17,579 nt of DNA from HGM04593 sp045589695. GTDB lineage: Bacteria > Bacteroidota > Bacteroidia > Bacteroidales > Bacteroidaceae. A program made the position numbers and the translations under genes. Shown here piece by piece: positions 1 through 7,237 of the stretch (its first letter is position 1; each line of letters starts with the position of its first letter). The notes below the pieces were generated by a model. That model did no database searches. It had not been told where the DNA came from and was given only the letters and a program-made list of their open reading frames with translations. The stretch is taken from positions 1 to 17,579 of the forward strand of contig JAZNPP010000070.1 in NCBI GenBank assembly GCA_045589695.1. Reading direction: 5' to 3'.

Positions 1-118
1 ACACATAAATAAAAAATATCATCATCGACCGTTGTACTGCTTGTCTGTATGGAATGTTTTCAAGGATCATCTTCGGTCTTCAAAGTCCCTCGAAAGGGGC
101 GCCTTTCAAAACCGAGTG
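1..118 (-). other. Leader of a leftward transcript, possibly an rRNA operon leader
   Basis: Read on the minus strand, this stretch lies just downstream of a strong promoter (119-149) and holds no open reading frame of note. It begins with a small hairpin (92-97 pairs with 102-107, loop 98-101). It then carries GATCCTTGAAAACATT (from about 69 leftward) followed by ACAGACAAGCAGTACAAC. That order resembles the boxA-like and spacer sequence found ahead of 16S rRNA in Bacteroidales. The 16S gene itself would lie beyond the left edge, so this is inference from resemblance. A leader of some other leftward gene is the alternative. Confidence 0.4.
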
Positions 119-149
119 CAAAGGTAGCGCTTTTTCCTGAAACTGCAAA
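119..149 (-). promoter_or_regulatory. Leftward Bacteroidota-type promoter
   Basis: On the minus strand this reads TTTG (149-146), a 19-nt spacer, then TACCTTTG (126-119). This is a perfect match to the Bacteroidota -33/-7 pattern. The sequence upstream of it (150-230) is strongly A/T-rich, like an UP element. Transcription would start near 112 and run off the left edge. The quality of the match suits a highly expressed gene. Confidence 0.65.
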
Positions 150-309
150 CAAAAACCAAAATATTTTCTAAAAAAACCAAGAAAAATTTTTCACGCGAGC
201 TTTTTATCATCATTTTTATTAAATACCGAACATTTTTTACAAAAAAAACGGCTTTTATAAAGAATCGCATCGCTTTTTGTCCATGCAAACAAAAAGTAAA
301 TGATTTTAT
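150..309. other. A/T-rich divergent intergenic spacer
   Basis: No supported gene lies here. Runs of A and T separate the leftward promoter (119-149) from the dnaG promoter (310-340). A minus-strand reading frame across 106-318 has a low-complexity F/K/R-rich translation and covers both promoters, so it is not a gene. No repeat or RNA structure stands out. Confidence 0.5.
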
Positions 310-340
310 TTTGCGCAACGGCAGGTTTGCAGTATCTTTA
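310..340 (+). promoter_or_regulatory. Promoter of dnaG
   Basis: TTTG at 310-313 and TATCTTTA at 333-340 are separated by 19 nt. This matches TTTG-N19-TAnnTTTG apart from the last base of the -7 box. A start near 347 would leave a leader of about 18 nt before the ATG at 365. The promoter lies inside the longest possible reading frame (TTG at 311), which argues for the shorter protein start. Confidence 0.55.
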
Positions 341-364
341 CGATATTATTATATAAATAAGGTA

Positions 365-2392
365 ATGGCATACAACGATACCCCAAAATACAGAATAGAC
401 AGAGAGACCATAGAACGAATTCTCGACAGCGCAAAAATCGAGGAGGTCGTAGGAGATTTCGTAACGCTGAAGAAACGTGGCGTGAACTTAATCGGGCTCT
501 GCCCTTTTCACAACGAAAAAACTCCGTCGTTCACGGTTTCCCCGGCAAAAAACTACTGCAAGTGCTTCGGATGCGGAAAAGGCGGCAACCCGGTACACTT
601 CATAATGGAGCATGAACAGCTGAGCTATGTAGACGCTCTTCGCTGGCTTGCAAAAAAATACCATATTGAAATAAAAGAGCGCGAACTCACCGAGGAAGAG
701 AAAAAGGAAGAGAGCATAAGAGAGAGCCTTTTCGTTATAAACCAGTATGCCTTGCAACACTTCAACGACACGCTCCACAATACGGACGAAGGCAAGGCTA
801 TTGGCTTGAGCTATTTCAGACACAGAGGATTGCGTGACGAAACGATAAAAAAATTCAGTCTCGGATACTCGCTTGAAAAACGCGACTCGTTCGCCAATAC
901 CGCAACCGCCGCCGGCTACAACCCAGAACTTATCGCCAAAACAGGAGTATGCTATACAACTGACGACGGAAGACTTATAGACAGATTCTGGGGGCGCGTC
1001 ATATTCCCGGTTCACACCATTTCGGGCAAGGTAGTAGCGTTCGGCGGCCGCATATTGCAGAACAACAGCAAGGCCGCAAAATATGTAAACTCTCCCGAAA
1101 GCGAGATATACCACAAGAGCGACCACCTCTACGGGCTGTATTTCGCCAAGCAGGCAATAATGCAGAAGGACAGATGCATTCTTGTCGAGGGTTACTTGGA
1201 TGTGATATCAATGTACCAGGCAGGAATACACAACGTCGTCGCATCGTCGGGCACATCGCTCACCACAGGACAGATAAGGCTGATACATCGCTTCACGAAT
1301 AACGTAACATTGCTGTACGACGGCGACAAGGCCGGAATAAAAGCGTCGTTGCGAGGTATTGACATGCTGCTCGAAGAGGGCATGAACATAAACGTAGTAC
1401 TGCTGCCCGAGGGCGAAGACCCCGACAGCTATGCTCAAAGCCACTCGACAGAGGAGGTCGAGGAGTTCATCGAACGCAACAAGGTAGACTTCATACGTTT
1501 TAAAACCAACCTGCTGCTTGCCGATGCCGGCGATGACCCTATCAGCAAAGCCGGGCTTGTCGGAGATGTCGTGCGAAGCATATCGGTTGTACCGAGCGAT
1601 ATACTGCGAAGCGAGTACATCAAGAAGTGCAGCGAGATGCTGAAGGTAAGCGAACAGCTGCTTGTGAAAGAGACAGCCAAACTACGAATGCAACACAACG
1701 AAGAGCAGGAGAAACGCCAGAACAGCACAACGCAAGAAAAGGAAACGGCCGAGAACGCTCCAGCCGAACAAATAGACGAGTTCCAGAAGAACATCATCGA
1801 AGGATACAATAACGCCCTGCACCACAAGGAGAGGAGTATCATACAGTTCTTGCTGAAAAACGGTAGCAAACCCCTGCAAGTCCCCGAAAACAGCGTAACC
1901 GGCACACCCGCTTTTACAGAAAGCGTGCTGTCGCACCTATATTATTCTTTCGAGGAGGACGGCATCGAACTTTCGCACCCGCTATACAGAAAGATGTTCA
2001 AGGAGGCGTCGGGGTACATCAACGAGGCTTCGTTCGACCCGGAAAAACATTTCATAGCCCACCCGGACCCCGAAATATCCCGACTGACAGCAGAGCTATG
2101 CGGAGAGAGATACATGTTGAGCAAGTTCTTCGCCGAACAGCAGAGCGACGAACGGAACGAACAGGCCGTGCTTTTTGAACAGACAACCCGCCTGACTATC
2201 GCATACAAACTGAGCATAGTAGACGAGATGTTAAAGAATACAATGGAAAAACTCAAGGACCCGGCAGTGGCAGCCGATGCCGAAGCGATACAAGAGGCCA
2301 TGAGCGATTTCAAGTATTTGAAAGAGACCCAACAGGCACTCAACAACGTGCTGAAAGGGTATGGATTCGGAAACGTAGCATTAAACATCTGA
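365..2392 (+). CDS. dnaG: DNA primase DnaG
   Basis: This is the primase that lays down RNA primers for Okazaki fragments and works with the replicative DnaB helicase in the cytoplasm. Counting from ATG 365 (675 aa), the N-terminal CHC2 zinc ribbon has C46, H49, C67 and C70. The TOPRIM core carries EGYLD at 275-279, DGD at 319-321 and DPD at 353-355, which are the metal-binding acidic residues. The C-terminal part (about 440-675) is helical, charged and divergent, as expected of the helicase-binding domain. The start at 365 (MAYNDTPKYRID) is chosen over an upstream TTG at 311, because the extra 18 residues overlap the promoter and do not look conserved. The gene is monocistronic and convergent with the folE operon. 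Confidence 0.97.
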   Translation: MAYNDTPKYRIDRETIERILDSAKIEEVVGDFVTLKKRGVNLIGLCPFHNEKTPSFTVSPAKNYCKCFGCGKGGNPVHFIMEHEQLSYVDALRWLAKKYHIEIKERELTEEEKKEESIRESLFVINQYALQHFNDTLHNTDEGKAIGLSYFRHRGLRDETIKKFSLGYSLEKRDSFANTATAAGYNPELIAKTGVCYTTDDGRLIDRFWGRVIFPVHTISGKVVAFGGRILQNNSKAAKYVNSPESEIYHKSDHLYGLYFAKQAIMQKDRCILVEGYLDVISMYQAGIHNVVASSGTSLTTGQIRLIHRFTNNVTLLYDGDKAGIKASLRGIDMLLEEGMNINVVLLPEGEDPDSYAQSHSTEEVEEFIERNKVDFIRFKTNLLLADAGDDPISKAGLVGDVVRSISVVPSDILRSEYIKKCSEMLKVSEQLLVKETAKLRMQHNEEQEKRQNSTTQEKETAENAPAEQIDEFQKNIIEGYNNALHHKERSIIQFLLKNGSKPLQVPENSVTGTPAFTESVLSHLYYSFEEDGIELSHPLYRKMFKEASGYINEASFDPEKHFIAHPDPEISRLTAELCGERYMLSKFFAEQQSDERNEQAVLFEQTTRLTIAYKLSIVDEMLKNTMEKLKDPAVAADAEAIQEAMSDFKYLKETQQALNNVLKGYGFGNVALNI

Positions 2393-2485
2393 TACCGCAA
2401 CGGCAAAGCCAGCCGGAGAACAGACCGCTTGGCTATATATATTAATAAGGTATAACAGGAAAACGAAACATACATATAAGAGAAA

Positions 2486-2517
2486 CAGGTTGCATCATTT
2501 GATGCAACCTGCCTTAT
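2486..2517. terminator. Bidirectional terminator between dnaG and folE
   Basis: A perfect 12-bp inverted repeat (2486-2497 with 2500-2511, 2-nt tip, in practice 11 bp with a 4-nt loop) lies between two convergent genes. A T-containing tract follows on the right and an A-rich tract precedes it on the left, so it can serve both strands. It lies 94 nt past the dnaG stop and 105 nt past the folE stop. Confidence 0.75.
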
Positions 2518-2616
2518 TTCGCGTCCCGCCATTCAATATTTGCATAAGGAACGGCAGAGAGACTGAACGAGCGATATCATTCGCTTACGCTCTGAATAAC
2601 TCAGACGCTCGCCGCA

Positions 2617-3195
2617 TTACCTGTTACGCAGCAAGTTCATGAATTCCTCACGGGTTTTCGCCTGATTGAAAGCTCCGCAGAAATCGGAAGTTGTAGTAAC
2701 GGAGTTCTGCTTTTTGACGCCTCGCATCTGCATACACAGATGCTGTGCCTCGACTACGACCATTACGCCGAGCGGGTTAAGCGTTTTTTGTATGCACTCC
2801 TTTATTTGCGACGTCAATCTCTCCTGCACCTGCAGACGGCGAGAAAAGACCTCGACTACACGGGCAATCTTGCTAAGGCCTGTTATGTAACCGTTAGGGA
2901 TATAAGCGACATGCACTTTACCGAAGAACGGCAATATATGATGTTCGCAAAGCGAATAGAAGTCGATATCCTTGACTATCACCATCTGGCTGTAATCTTC
3001 CTTGAACATAGCTCCTCGTAAAATAGCTTCAGGGTCTTCGTTATAACCGGCCGTAGTGTCGAGTATGGCACGCGCCACACGTTCAGGGGTCTTAACGAGT
3101 CCTTCTCGCCCGACATCCTCGCCCATGAGCCTGAGCATATTGCCGCAGCATTCCTTAAGGCCTTCGATTATTTTATCTCTCTCCTCGGTATCCAT
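2617..3195 (-). CDS. folE: GTP cyclohydrolase I
   Basis: FolE turns GTP into 7,8-dihydroneopterin triphosphate, the first committed step of folate (and tetrahydrobiopterin-type pterin) synthesis, as a cytoplasmic toroidal homodecamer. Using the start at 3195 (192 aa), the zinc ligands are C83 and H86 in SLCEHH and C154 in QHLCMQMRG, with H85 as the neighbouring catalytic histidine. The motifs GEDVGREGLVKTPERVA and QERLT are also present. An upstream in-frame ATG at 3234 would add 13 residues but overlaps the SPOR gene by 25 nt. The start at 3195 lies 14 nt after that gene's stop, behind an A/T-rich stretch, and gives the usual distance to the GED motif. It is the last gene of the leftward operon. 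Identity is certain and the start is not. Confidence 0.96.
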   Translation of the reverse strand: MDTEERDKIIEGLKECCGNMLRLMGEDVGREGLVKTPERVARAILDTTAGYNEDPEAILRGAMFKEDYSQMVIVKDIDFYSLCEHHILPFFGKVHVAYIPNGYITGLSKIARVVEVFSRRLQVQERLTSQIKECIQKTLNPLGVMVVVEAQHLCMQMRGVKKQNSVTTTSDFCGAFNQAKTREEFMNLLRNR

Positions 3196-3209
3196 TGCAC
3201 TTAAAATAT

Positions 3210-3656
3210 TTAATAAGGCAGGTTTATCAAGCATTTCTTTACGGAAATCTCTTTGAACTTTCGGGTCGCCTTCAGTTTATACATGACAGCTTCGGCCTCT
3301 TCACGGGTACGATAGTCGCCGTAAAGGCACGAGCGTATGGGCGGCTCGAAAACCACATACACCTCGGCGCCCGGAAAACGGGTACGCATATATTCAGCCA
3401 TCGCATTGGCTTCGTCACGAGCTTTGCCGGAATTGTTTCCCGAATAGACCATGACACGGTAGCCCTCAATCTCCGGTTGCTTGCCGTCGATAGTTACCAT
3501 AGAGCCCATGAGGTCGAAAAGACGCTCAGGCTGGTTTATTCTCACGACGCCCTTGCCGGGCTGGTCGGTCTCAAGCTCGTGAACGATATTGTTCTGCGCC
3601 TCTATCGCAAGGGCGCAGAACAATATTGATATTAAAAGTGTAATTCGCTTCATCAA
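3210..3656 (-). CDS. Secreted SPOR-like domain protein
   Basis: This 148-aa protein has a clear signal peptide (residues 1-20, cleavage likely after IEA and before QNN) with no lipobox cysteine at the cleavage site, so it should be periplasmic. Residues about 64-140 (GYRVMVYSGN ... AEVYVVFEPPIRSCLYGDYRTREEA) match the SPOR fold pattern: a beta strand, a helix rich in A/E/R, a second strand, then the G-D-Y/F-R-T/S-x-x-E-A signature. SPOR domains bind peptidoglycan stripped of stem peptides, often at the septum. The mature part before it (21-63) looks unstructured. It begins 1 nt after the tpiA stop and is followed by folE; this order is common in Bacteroidales. A wall-associated role is inferred from the family. 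Confidence 0.85.
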   Translation of the reverse strand: MMKRITLLISILFCALAIEAQNNIVHELETDQPGKGVVRINQPERLFDLMGSMVTIDGKQPEIEGYRVMVYSGNNSGKARDEANAMAEYMRTRFPGAEVYVVFEPPIRSCLYGDYRTREEAEAVMYKLKATRKFKEISVKKCLINLPY

Positions 3657-3657
3657 A

Positions 3658-4416
3658 TTACTTGAATGCGTCGATGATGCCCTTGAAGTCCGCTACTTTG
3701 AGAGCCGCGCCGCCGATAAGGCCGCCATCGACATTAGGATTAGCAAAAAGCTCCTTCGCGTTGCTTGGTTTGCAGCTGCCGCCATAAAGAATTGAAGTAT
3801 TCTCAGCAACCTCATTGCCATACTTCTCGGCAATAGTAGAACGGATGTATGCGTGAATCTCCTCAGCCTGCTCAGGAGTAGCCGTCAAGCCTGTACCGAT
3901 AGCCCATACCGGCTCATAAGCAAGCACAATCTTAGAGAAGTCTTCTGCTGACAAGTCGTAGAGAGAACCTGCGAGCTGCTCATATACAACCTGATTCTGG
4001 ATGCCCTGATTACGTTCCTCAAGCACCTCGCCGATGCAGAAGATGGGAGTAAGACCGTTAGCGAGAGCAAGCTGTACCTTCTCTTTCAAAATTTCGGGAG
4101 TCTCGCCGTAGTATGCGCGACGCTCAGAGTGGCCAAGAATAACATACTTAGCGCCTGTTGAGGCAACCATAGACGCAGAAACTTCGCCTGTGTATGCGCC
4201 CGACACCTTGTCGGCACAGTTCTCAGCGCCAACGCCGATAAGAGCCTCATCAACGATAGGAGTTACTGAAGCAAGGTGGATAAACGGCGTGCAGATAACT
4301 ACGTCGCAGTTAGGTTTGTCCGCTGTCAAAGCCTCGTTAAGTTCCTTTGCAAGAGCGATACCCTCCTGAAGATTCATGTTCATCTTCCAGTTTCCGGCAA
4401 CAATGTTTTTTCTCAT
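3658..4416 (-). CDS. tpiA: Triosephosphate isomerase
   Basis: This glycolytic/gluconeogenic enzyme interconverts dihydroxyacetone phosphate and glyceraldehyde 3-phosphate in the cytoplasm. The 252-aa protein has the full TIM-barrel signature: N9 and K11 in GNWKMN, the catalytic histidine H96 in GHSERR, the catalytic base E168 in AYEPVWAIGTG, and the phosphate-gripping loops YGGS (211-214) and GGLIGGAAL (231-239). Length and start are standard. It lies 50 nt after the DoxX-like gene and 1 nt before the SPOR gene. No good promoter was seen in the 50-nt gap, so it probably depends on the operon promoter at 7091-7122. Confidence 0.98.
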   Translation of the reverse strand: MRKNIVAGNWKMNMNLQEGIALAKELNEALTADKPNCDVVICTPFIHLASVTPIVDEALIGVGAENCADKVSGAYTGEVSASMVASTGAKYVILGHSERRAYYGETPEILKEKVQLALANGLTPIFCIGEVLEERNQGIQNQVVYEQLAGSLYDLSAEDFSKIVLAYEPVWAIGTGLTATPEQAEEIHAYIRSTIAEKYGNEVAENTSILYGGSCKPSNAKELFANPNVDGGLIGGAALKVADFKGIIDAFK

Positions 4417-4466
4417 TTTTCTAAAATTTAAGGTTTGTATTAAGTGTTATATGTATTGTATAAAAT

Positions 4467-5777
4467 TCATTTATCAATCGTCGTTTTATTTTCTATTGTA
4501 TCCGCCGTTTCCGTCTTGGCCGGCTTGTCCTTTTTCTTGCGGCCTGTAATCAGGTCGAGCAGGACAATGAACGCAAGCGGCACGGCAAGGAAAAGAGCCC
4601 AAAAACGCAACCCTTTCATTTCCGTCTTATTACGCTTATCTTCGTCTGCACCGAACTTCATTATCTCGTGAACCTCGGGCATGTTGGCAACATTCCATTT
4701 TCCCTCAATTACACCATTCTTCAGAAGAAGCACGCCCGGGTTGGCACGCACCATAGTTCTCAACAGCATATTGTCGGCCCAATATATAGGATATTCCGCT
4801 CCGGTACGCTTACGCCAGAGTTCTATCTCTTCTTCGCCAGACGCCGTTGCCGCATAGAACGGCAACCCGTTCTCAAGACAATAGTCATAGAGATCGTTTA
4901 TCTTGTCTACCCTGCCGACCGACGCCTCATTGACAAATTCCGCAACAAGCACAAAGACATGCCCGGTATCCGAGAGTATATCGTCAGCCACGTCGTTGTC
5001 ACTCTCCCATTCAAGAATAGAGAAATCGCCGACAACAGGTTTACGGCCTTCGGCAACAAGTTCCGAACGTGTACCGACATGTTCCCAAGTATCGTCGGGC
5101 AAGCTGTCCTGAGAAAACTCATGCGACTCGCCGTTCTTCCTGTACACATGTATCAGCCTGTAGACGCCCGGCTCGCCCTGGACAAGTTCCCTGAGATTAT
5201 TGCCCACAGCATAATGGCGGAAATCGACTACAGGTATTTCGGAAAGGCTTACGCCCTCGACAAGCGAGATGTAGAAGATTGAGAAAAGCACCACCATCCA
5301 CCTGTTCTTGGAACTTATGTTCGGCATGAAACGCCTGCGTCCCAAAAATGTTACGACGGCCAACGCAAACAAAAAGAGATTCTTCAGGAAACTTGCCTCA
5401 TTGCTCATTTCGAACGCGTCGCCGAAACAGCCGCAGTCGGCAACCGGATCAGCTACCGCCACATAAAGAGTGAACGGCGTGAAAAAAACAAAAATGAGCA
5501 GGACTACAGTCGCCACGAACTTGCGATATACGCCCATGAGCAGGAATACGCCCACAAGAAATTCTACCGCAGCCAGCACGATGGCAATGAAAAGCAGCCA
5601 ATCTCCGGTAAGGAAATCCAAAGAAAACGCATCGGCATATTCCTGCAGCTTGTACATGGTGCCTTTAGGGTCTACGGCTTTCACAAAACCCGACAGCACC
5701 ATCACCAATGCCAGCACTACACGGCAGATATTCGCCAGCACCGTAAAGACTATATTTCTCTTAGTCTGCAAGCCCAT
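4467..5777 (-). CDS. DoxX/MauE-like membrane protein with thioredoxin-like C-terminal domain
   Basis: A 436-aa inner-membrane protein. The first about 180 residues hold four or five membrane segments (about 13-33, 61-82, 87-108, 129-146, 160-176). Between the third and fourth lies VADCGCFGD (112-120), a cysteine motif shared with DoxX/MauE-type redox membrane proteins. A soluble region follows, and residues about 271-375 look thioredoxin-like (strand HVFVLVAEF, helix, strand, then a P-x-VLLL-x-NG-x-I-x-G-x-W ending). The active-site CxxC is absent: the equivalent loop reads EFVNEASVGR. A last membrane helix (about 391-410) is followed by a Lys-rich cytoplasmic tail. The start overlaps the DUF1599 stop by 17 nt. 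The known relative is the family called BT_3928 in Bacteroides; its function is not established. A role in envelope thiol chemistry is inference. Confidence 0.85.
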   Translation of the reverse strand: MGLQTKRNIVFTVLANICRVVLALVMVLSGFVKAVDPKGTMYKLQEYADAFSLDFLTGDWLLFIAIVLAAVEFLVGVFLLMGVYRKFVATVVLLIFVFFTPFTLYVAVADPVADCGCFGDAFEMSNEASFLKNLFLFALAVVTFLGRRRFMPNISSKNRWMVVLFSIFYISLVEGVSLSEIPVVDFRHYAVGNNLRELVQGEPGVYRLIHVYRKNGESHEFSQDSLPDDTWEHVGTRSELVAEGRKPVVGDFSILEWESDNDVADDILSDTGHVFVLVAEFVNEASVGRVDKINDLYDYCLENGLPFYAATASGEEEIELWRKRTGAEYPIYWADNMLLRTMVRANPGVLLLKNGVIEGKWNVANMPEVHEIMKFGADEDKRNKTEMKGLRFWALFLAVPLAFIVLLDLITGRKKKDKPAKTETADTIENKTTIDK

Positions 5778-6306
5778 TCTTTATTAAACCGAAAACCGCA
5801 TAGTTTATCATATCCATGTAGTTGGCATCGACGCCCTCAGAAACCTTTGTCGCGCCGCCAAGCTCCTCGATTTGCTTTGTACGCCATATCTTCGTAAGGA
5901 TAAGGTCGGTATATGAAGTGGTTCTCATTCCTCGCCACGCCTCGTTATAGTCATGGTTTTTCTTTTTCATCAGTTCGAGAGTAAGCTCCGCCTTCTTGTC
6001 GTACAACGCCATTGCCTCGTCGGGAGTAATATCGCAGTTATCGGAGTAGCCCAAGTCGAGCTGCACCAATGATATGAGTCCGTAATTGACAATACCGATA
6101 AGTTCGGAATTTATGCCCTCACCGACAAGATTCTCAGCGCCCGTCTCAAGCGTACGTATACGTTTCGCTTTGATGAATATCTGGTCTGTCAGCGATTCGG
6201 GACGCATTATACGCCAAGAAGCGCCGTAGTCGTACAACTTCTTGCTGAACAGCTCACGGCATACAGCAAGCACCCTTTCAAACTGTTTGTTCGTATCTTT
6301 TGCCAT
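5761..6306 (-). CDS. DUF1599 (Nmad1-like) protein with two domain copies
   Basis: The 181-aa soluble protein consists almost entirely of two related halves. Residues about 13-83 contain CRELFSKKLYDYGASWRIMR ... TDQIFIKAKRI ... NYGLISLVQL. Residues about 107-179 contain LMKKKNHDYNEAWRGMR ... TDLILTKIWR ... NYAVFGLIKNG. Both carry the D-Y-x-x-x-W-R-x-M-R and T-D-x-I-x-x-K signatures. This family is catalogued as DUF1599, also described as nucleotide modification associated domain 1 (Nmad1), from comparative genomics. It has no signal peptide. It lies 4 nt after the glycosyltransferase and overlaps the next gene by 17 nt. Biochemical function is unknown; nucleotide metabolism is the family-level guess. 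Confidence 0.85.
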   Translation of the reverse strand: MAKDTNKQFERVLAVCRELFSKKLYDYGASWRIMRPESLTDQIFIKAKRIRTLETGAENLVGEGINSELIGIVNYGLISLVQLDLGYSDNCDITPDEAMALYDKKAELTLELMKKKNHDYNEAWRGMRTTSYTDLILTKIWRTKQIEELGGATKVSEGVDANYMDMINYAVFGLIKNGLAD

Positions 6307-6310
6307 TGTT

Positions 6311-7069
6311 TCAGTTCTTTTTCTTTTGTGGATATTTACGGAACCAGCTCATCGCCTTGAGCTTGATTACCCCAATCAACGCCTCGCTGAATATTCCTCC
6401 GCTCATTTTGGATGTGCCGAGCACTCTGTTTACGAAAACCACAGGCACCTCTTTTATTGAAAAGCCGCATTTGTGGGTCGCGAACTTCATCTCAATCTGG
6501 AATGCATACCCCTTGAAGCGTATTTTGTCGAGTTCTATAGTCTCAAGCACCTCACGGCGGTAGCAGTTGAAACCCGCCGTAGTATCATACACCGGCAAGC
6601 GTGTTATGAAACGCACATATTTCGACGCGAAATAAGACATAAGCACTCTGCCCATAGGCCAGTTCACGACATTCACGCCCGAAACGTAGCGGCTGCCGAT
6701 AGAGAGGTCGTAACCGTCGTCAGCGCAGGCCGAATAGAGCTGCGGCACATATTTTGGGTCGTGCGAGAAGTCGGCATCCATCTCAAAGACATATTCGTAG
6801 CCCTGAGCAAGAGCCCACTTGAAACCGGCAATATATGCCGTGCCGAGACCGAGTTTTCCCGAACGCTCGATTATATGCACCCTGCCAGGAAAGACATTCA
6901 TCATCTCCTTGACAATAGAAGCCGTGCCGTCGGGGGAGCCGTCATCGACGACAAGAACATCGAAACCATGTTCAAGCGCCATTAGCGCACGAACCATATT
7001 CTCGATATTCTCTTTCTCGTTATATGTCGGAATAATTATGACACTATCACTTTTCATATTCAAAACCAT
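6311..7069 (-). CDS. Family 2 glycosyltransferase, polyprenol monophosphomannose synthase-like
   Basis: A GT-A fold enzyme of 252 aa, expected to transfer a sugar from a nucleotide donor to polyprenyl phosphate at the cytoplasmic face of the membrane. The family signatures are in order: IIIPTYNEKENI (11-22), VVDDGSPDGT with D42/D43 (40-49), the metal-binding MDADFSHDP (97-105) and IGSRYVSG. No membrane helix follows the catalytic domain, so it resembles the single-domain DPM1-type enzymes rather than the ArnC-type. The donor (GDP-mannose or another) cannot be read from the sequence. It is the first gene of a six-gene leftward operon. ATG 7069 gives MVLNMKSD; a start at 7057 (MKSDSVIIIPTYNE) is equally reasonable. 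Confidence 0.9.
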   Translation of the reverse strand: MVLNMKSDSVIIIPTYNEKENIENMVRALMALEHGFDVLVVDDGSPDGTASIVKEMMNVFPGRVHIIERSGKLGLGTAYIAGFKWALAQGYEYVFEMDADFSHDPKYVPQLYSACADDGYDLSIGSRYVSGVNVVNWPMGRVLMSYFASKYVRFITRLPVYDTTAGFNCYRREVLETIELDKIRFKGYAFQIEMKFATHKCGFSIKEVPVVFVNRVLGTSKMSGGIFSEALIGVIKLKAMSWFRKYPQKKKN

Positions 7070-7090
7070 TGCGCTGCATACATCAAGTTA

Positions 7091-7122
7091 CAAAGGTAAA
7101 TGAAAAACAAAAAATTTTCAAA
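7091..7122 (-). promoter_or_regulatory. Promoter of the glycosyltransferase-to-folE operon
   Basis: On the minus strand, TTTG (7122-7119) and a perfect TACCTTTG (7098-7091) are separated by 20 nt, inside a very A/T-rich divergent region. The predicted transcription start is near 7084, about 15 nt before the first ATG at 7069. It is the only strong leftward promoter found for the six genes down to folE. Confidence 0.75.
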
Positions 7123-7205
7123 TTATAATTCCGAATATTAATTAATAATATCTAAATATTTCTATTATAGTCGAGGCGGCGAACAATTATTCTGATAAAA
7201 TTATG

Positions 7206-7213
7206 TATCTTCG
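7206..7213 (+). promoter_or_regulatory. Possible -7 box of miaB
   Basis: TATCTTCG differs from TAnnTTTG by one base and lies 25 nt before the GTG start of miaB. No clear TTG was found at the expected -33 distance, so this is a weak call based on position and a single box. Confidence 0.35.
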
Positions 7214-7237
7214 CAGAAAATTTAACCGACTGAAATT

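Noticed and set aside
106..318. Minus-strand reading frame of 70 aa in the left intergenic region
   Set aside because: Low-complexity F/K/R-rich translation spanning both the leftward promoter and the dnaG promoter; no recognisable domain.
311..364. N-terminal extension of DnaG from a TTG codon
   Set aside because: The extra 18 residues overlap the promoter boxes and do not resemble primase; ATG 365 gives the standard N-terminus.
488..1126. Long minus-strand frame opposite dnaG
   Set aside because: Antisense shadow of a highly constrained coding gene; no motif and no promoter.
1942..2532. Minus-strand frame of 196 aa across the end of dnaG and the terminator
   Set aside because: Runs through the bidirectional terminator and is antisense to dnaG; Ser/Leu-rich composition typical of shadow frames.
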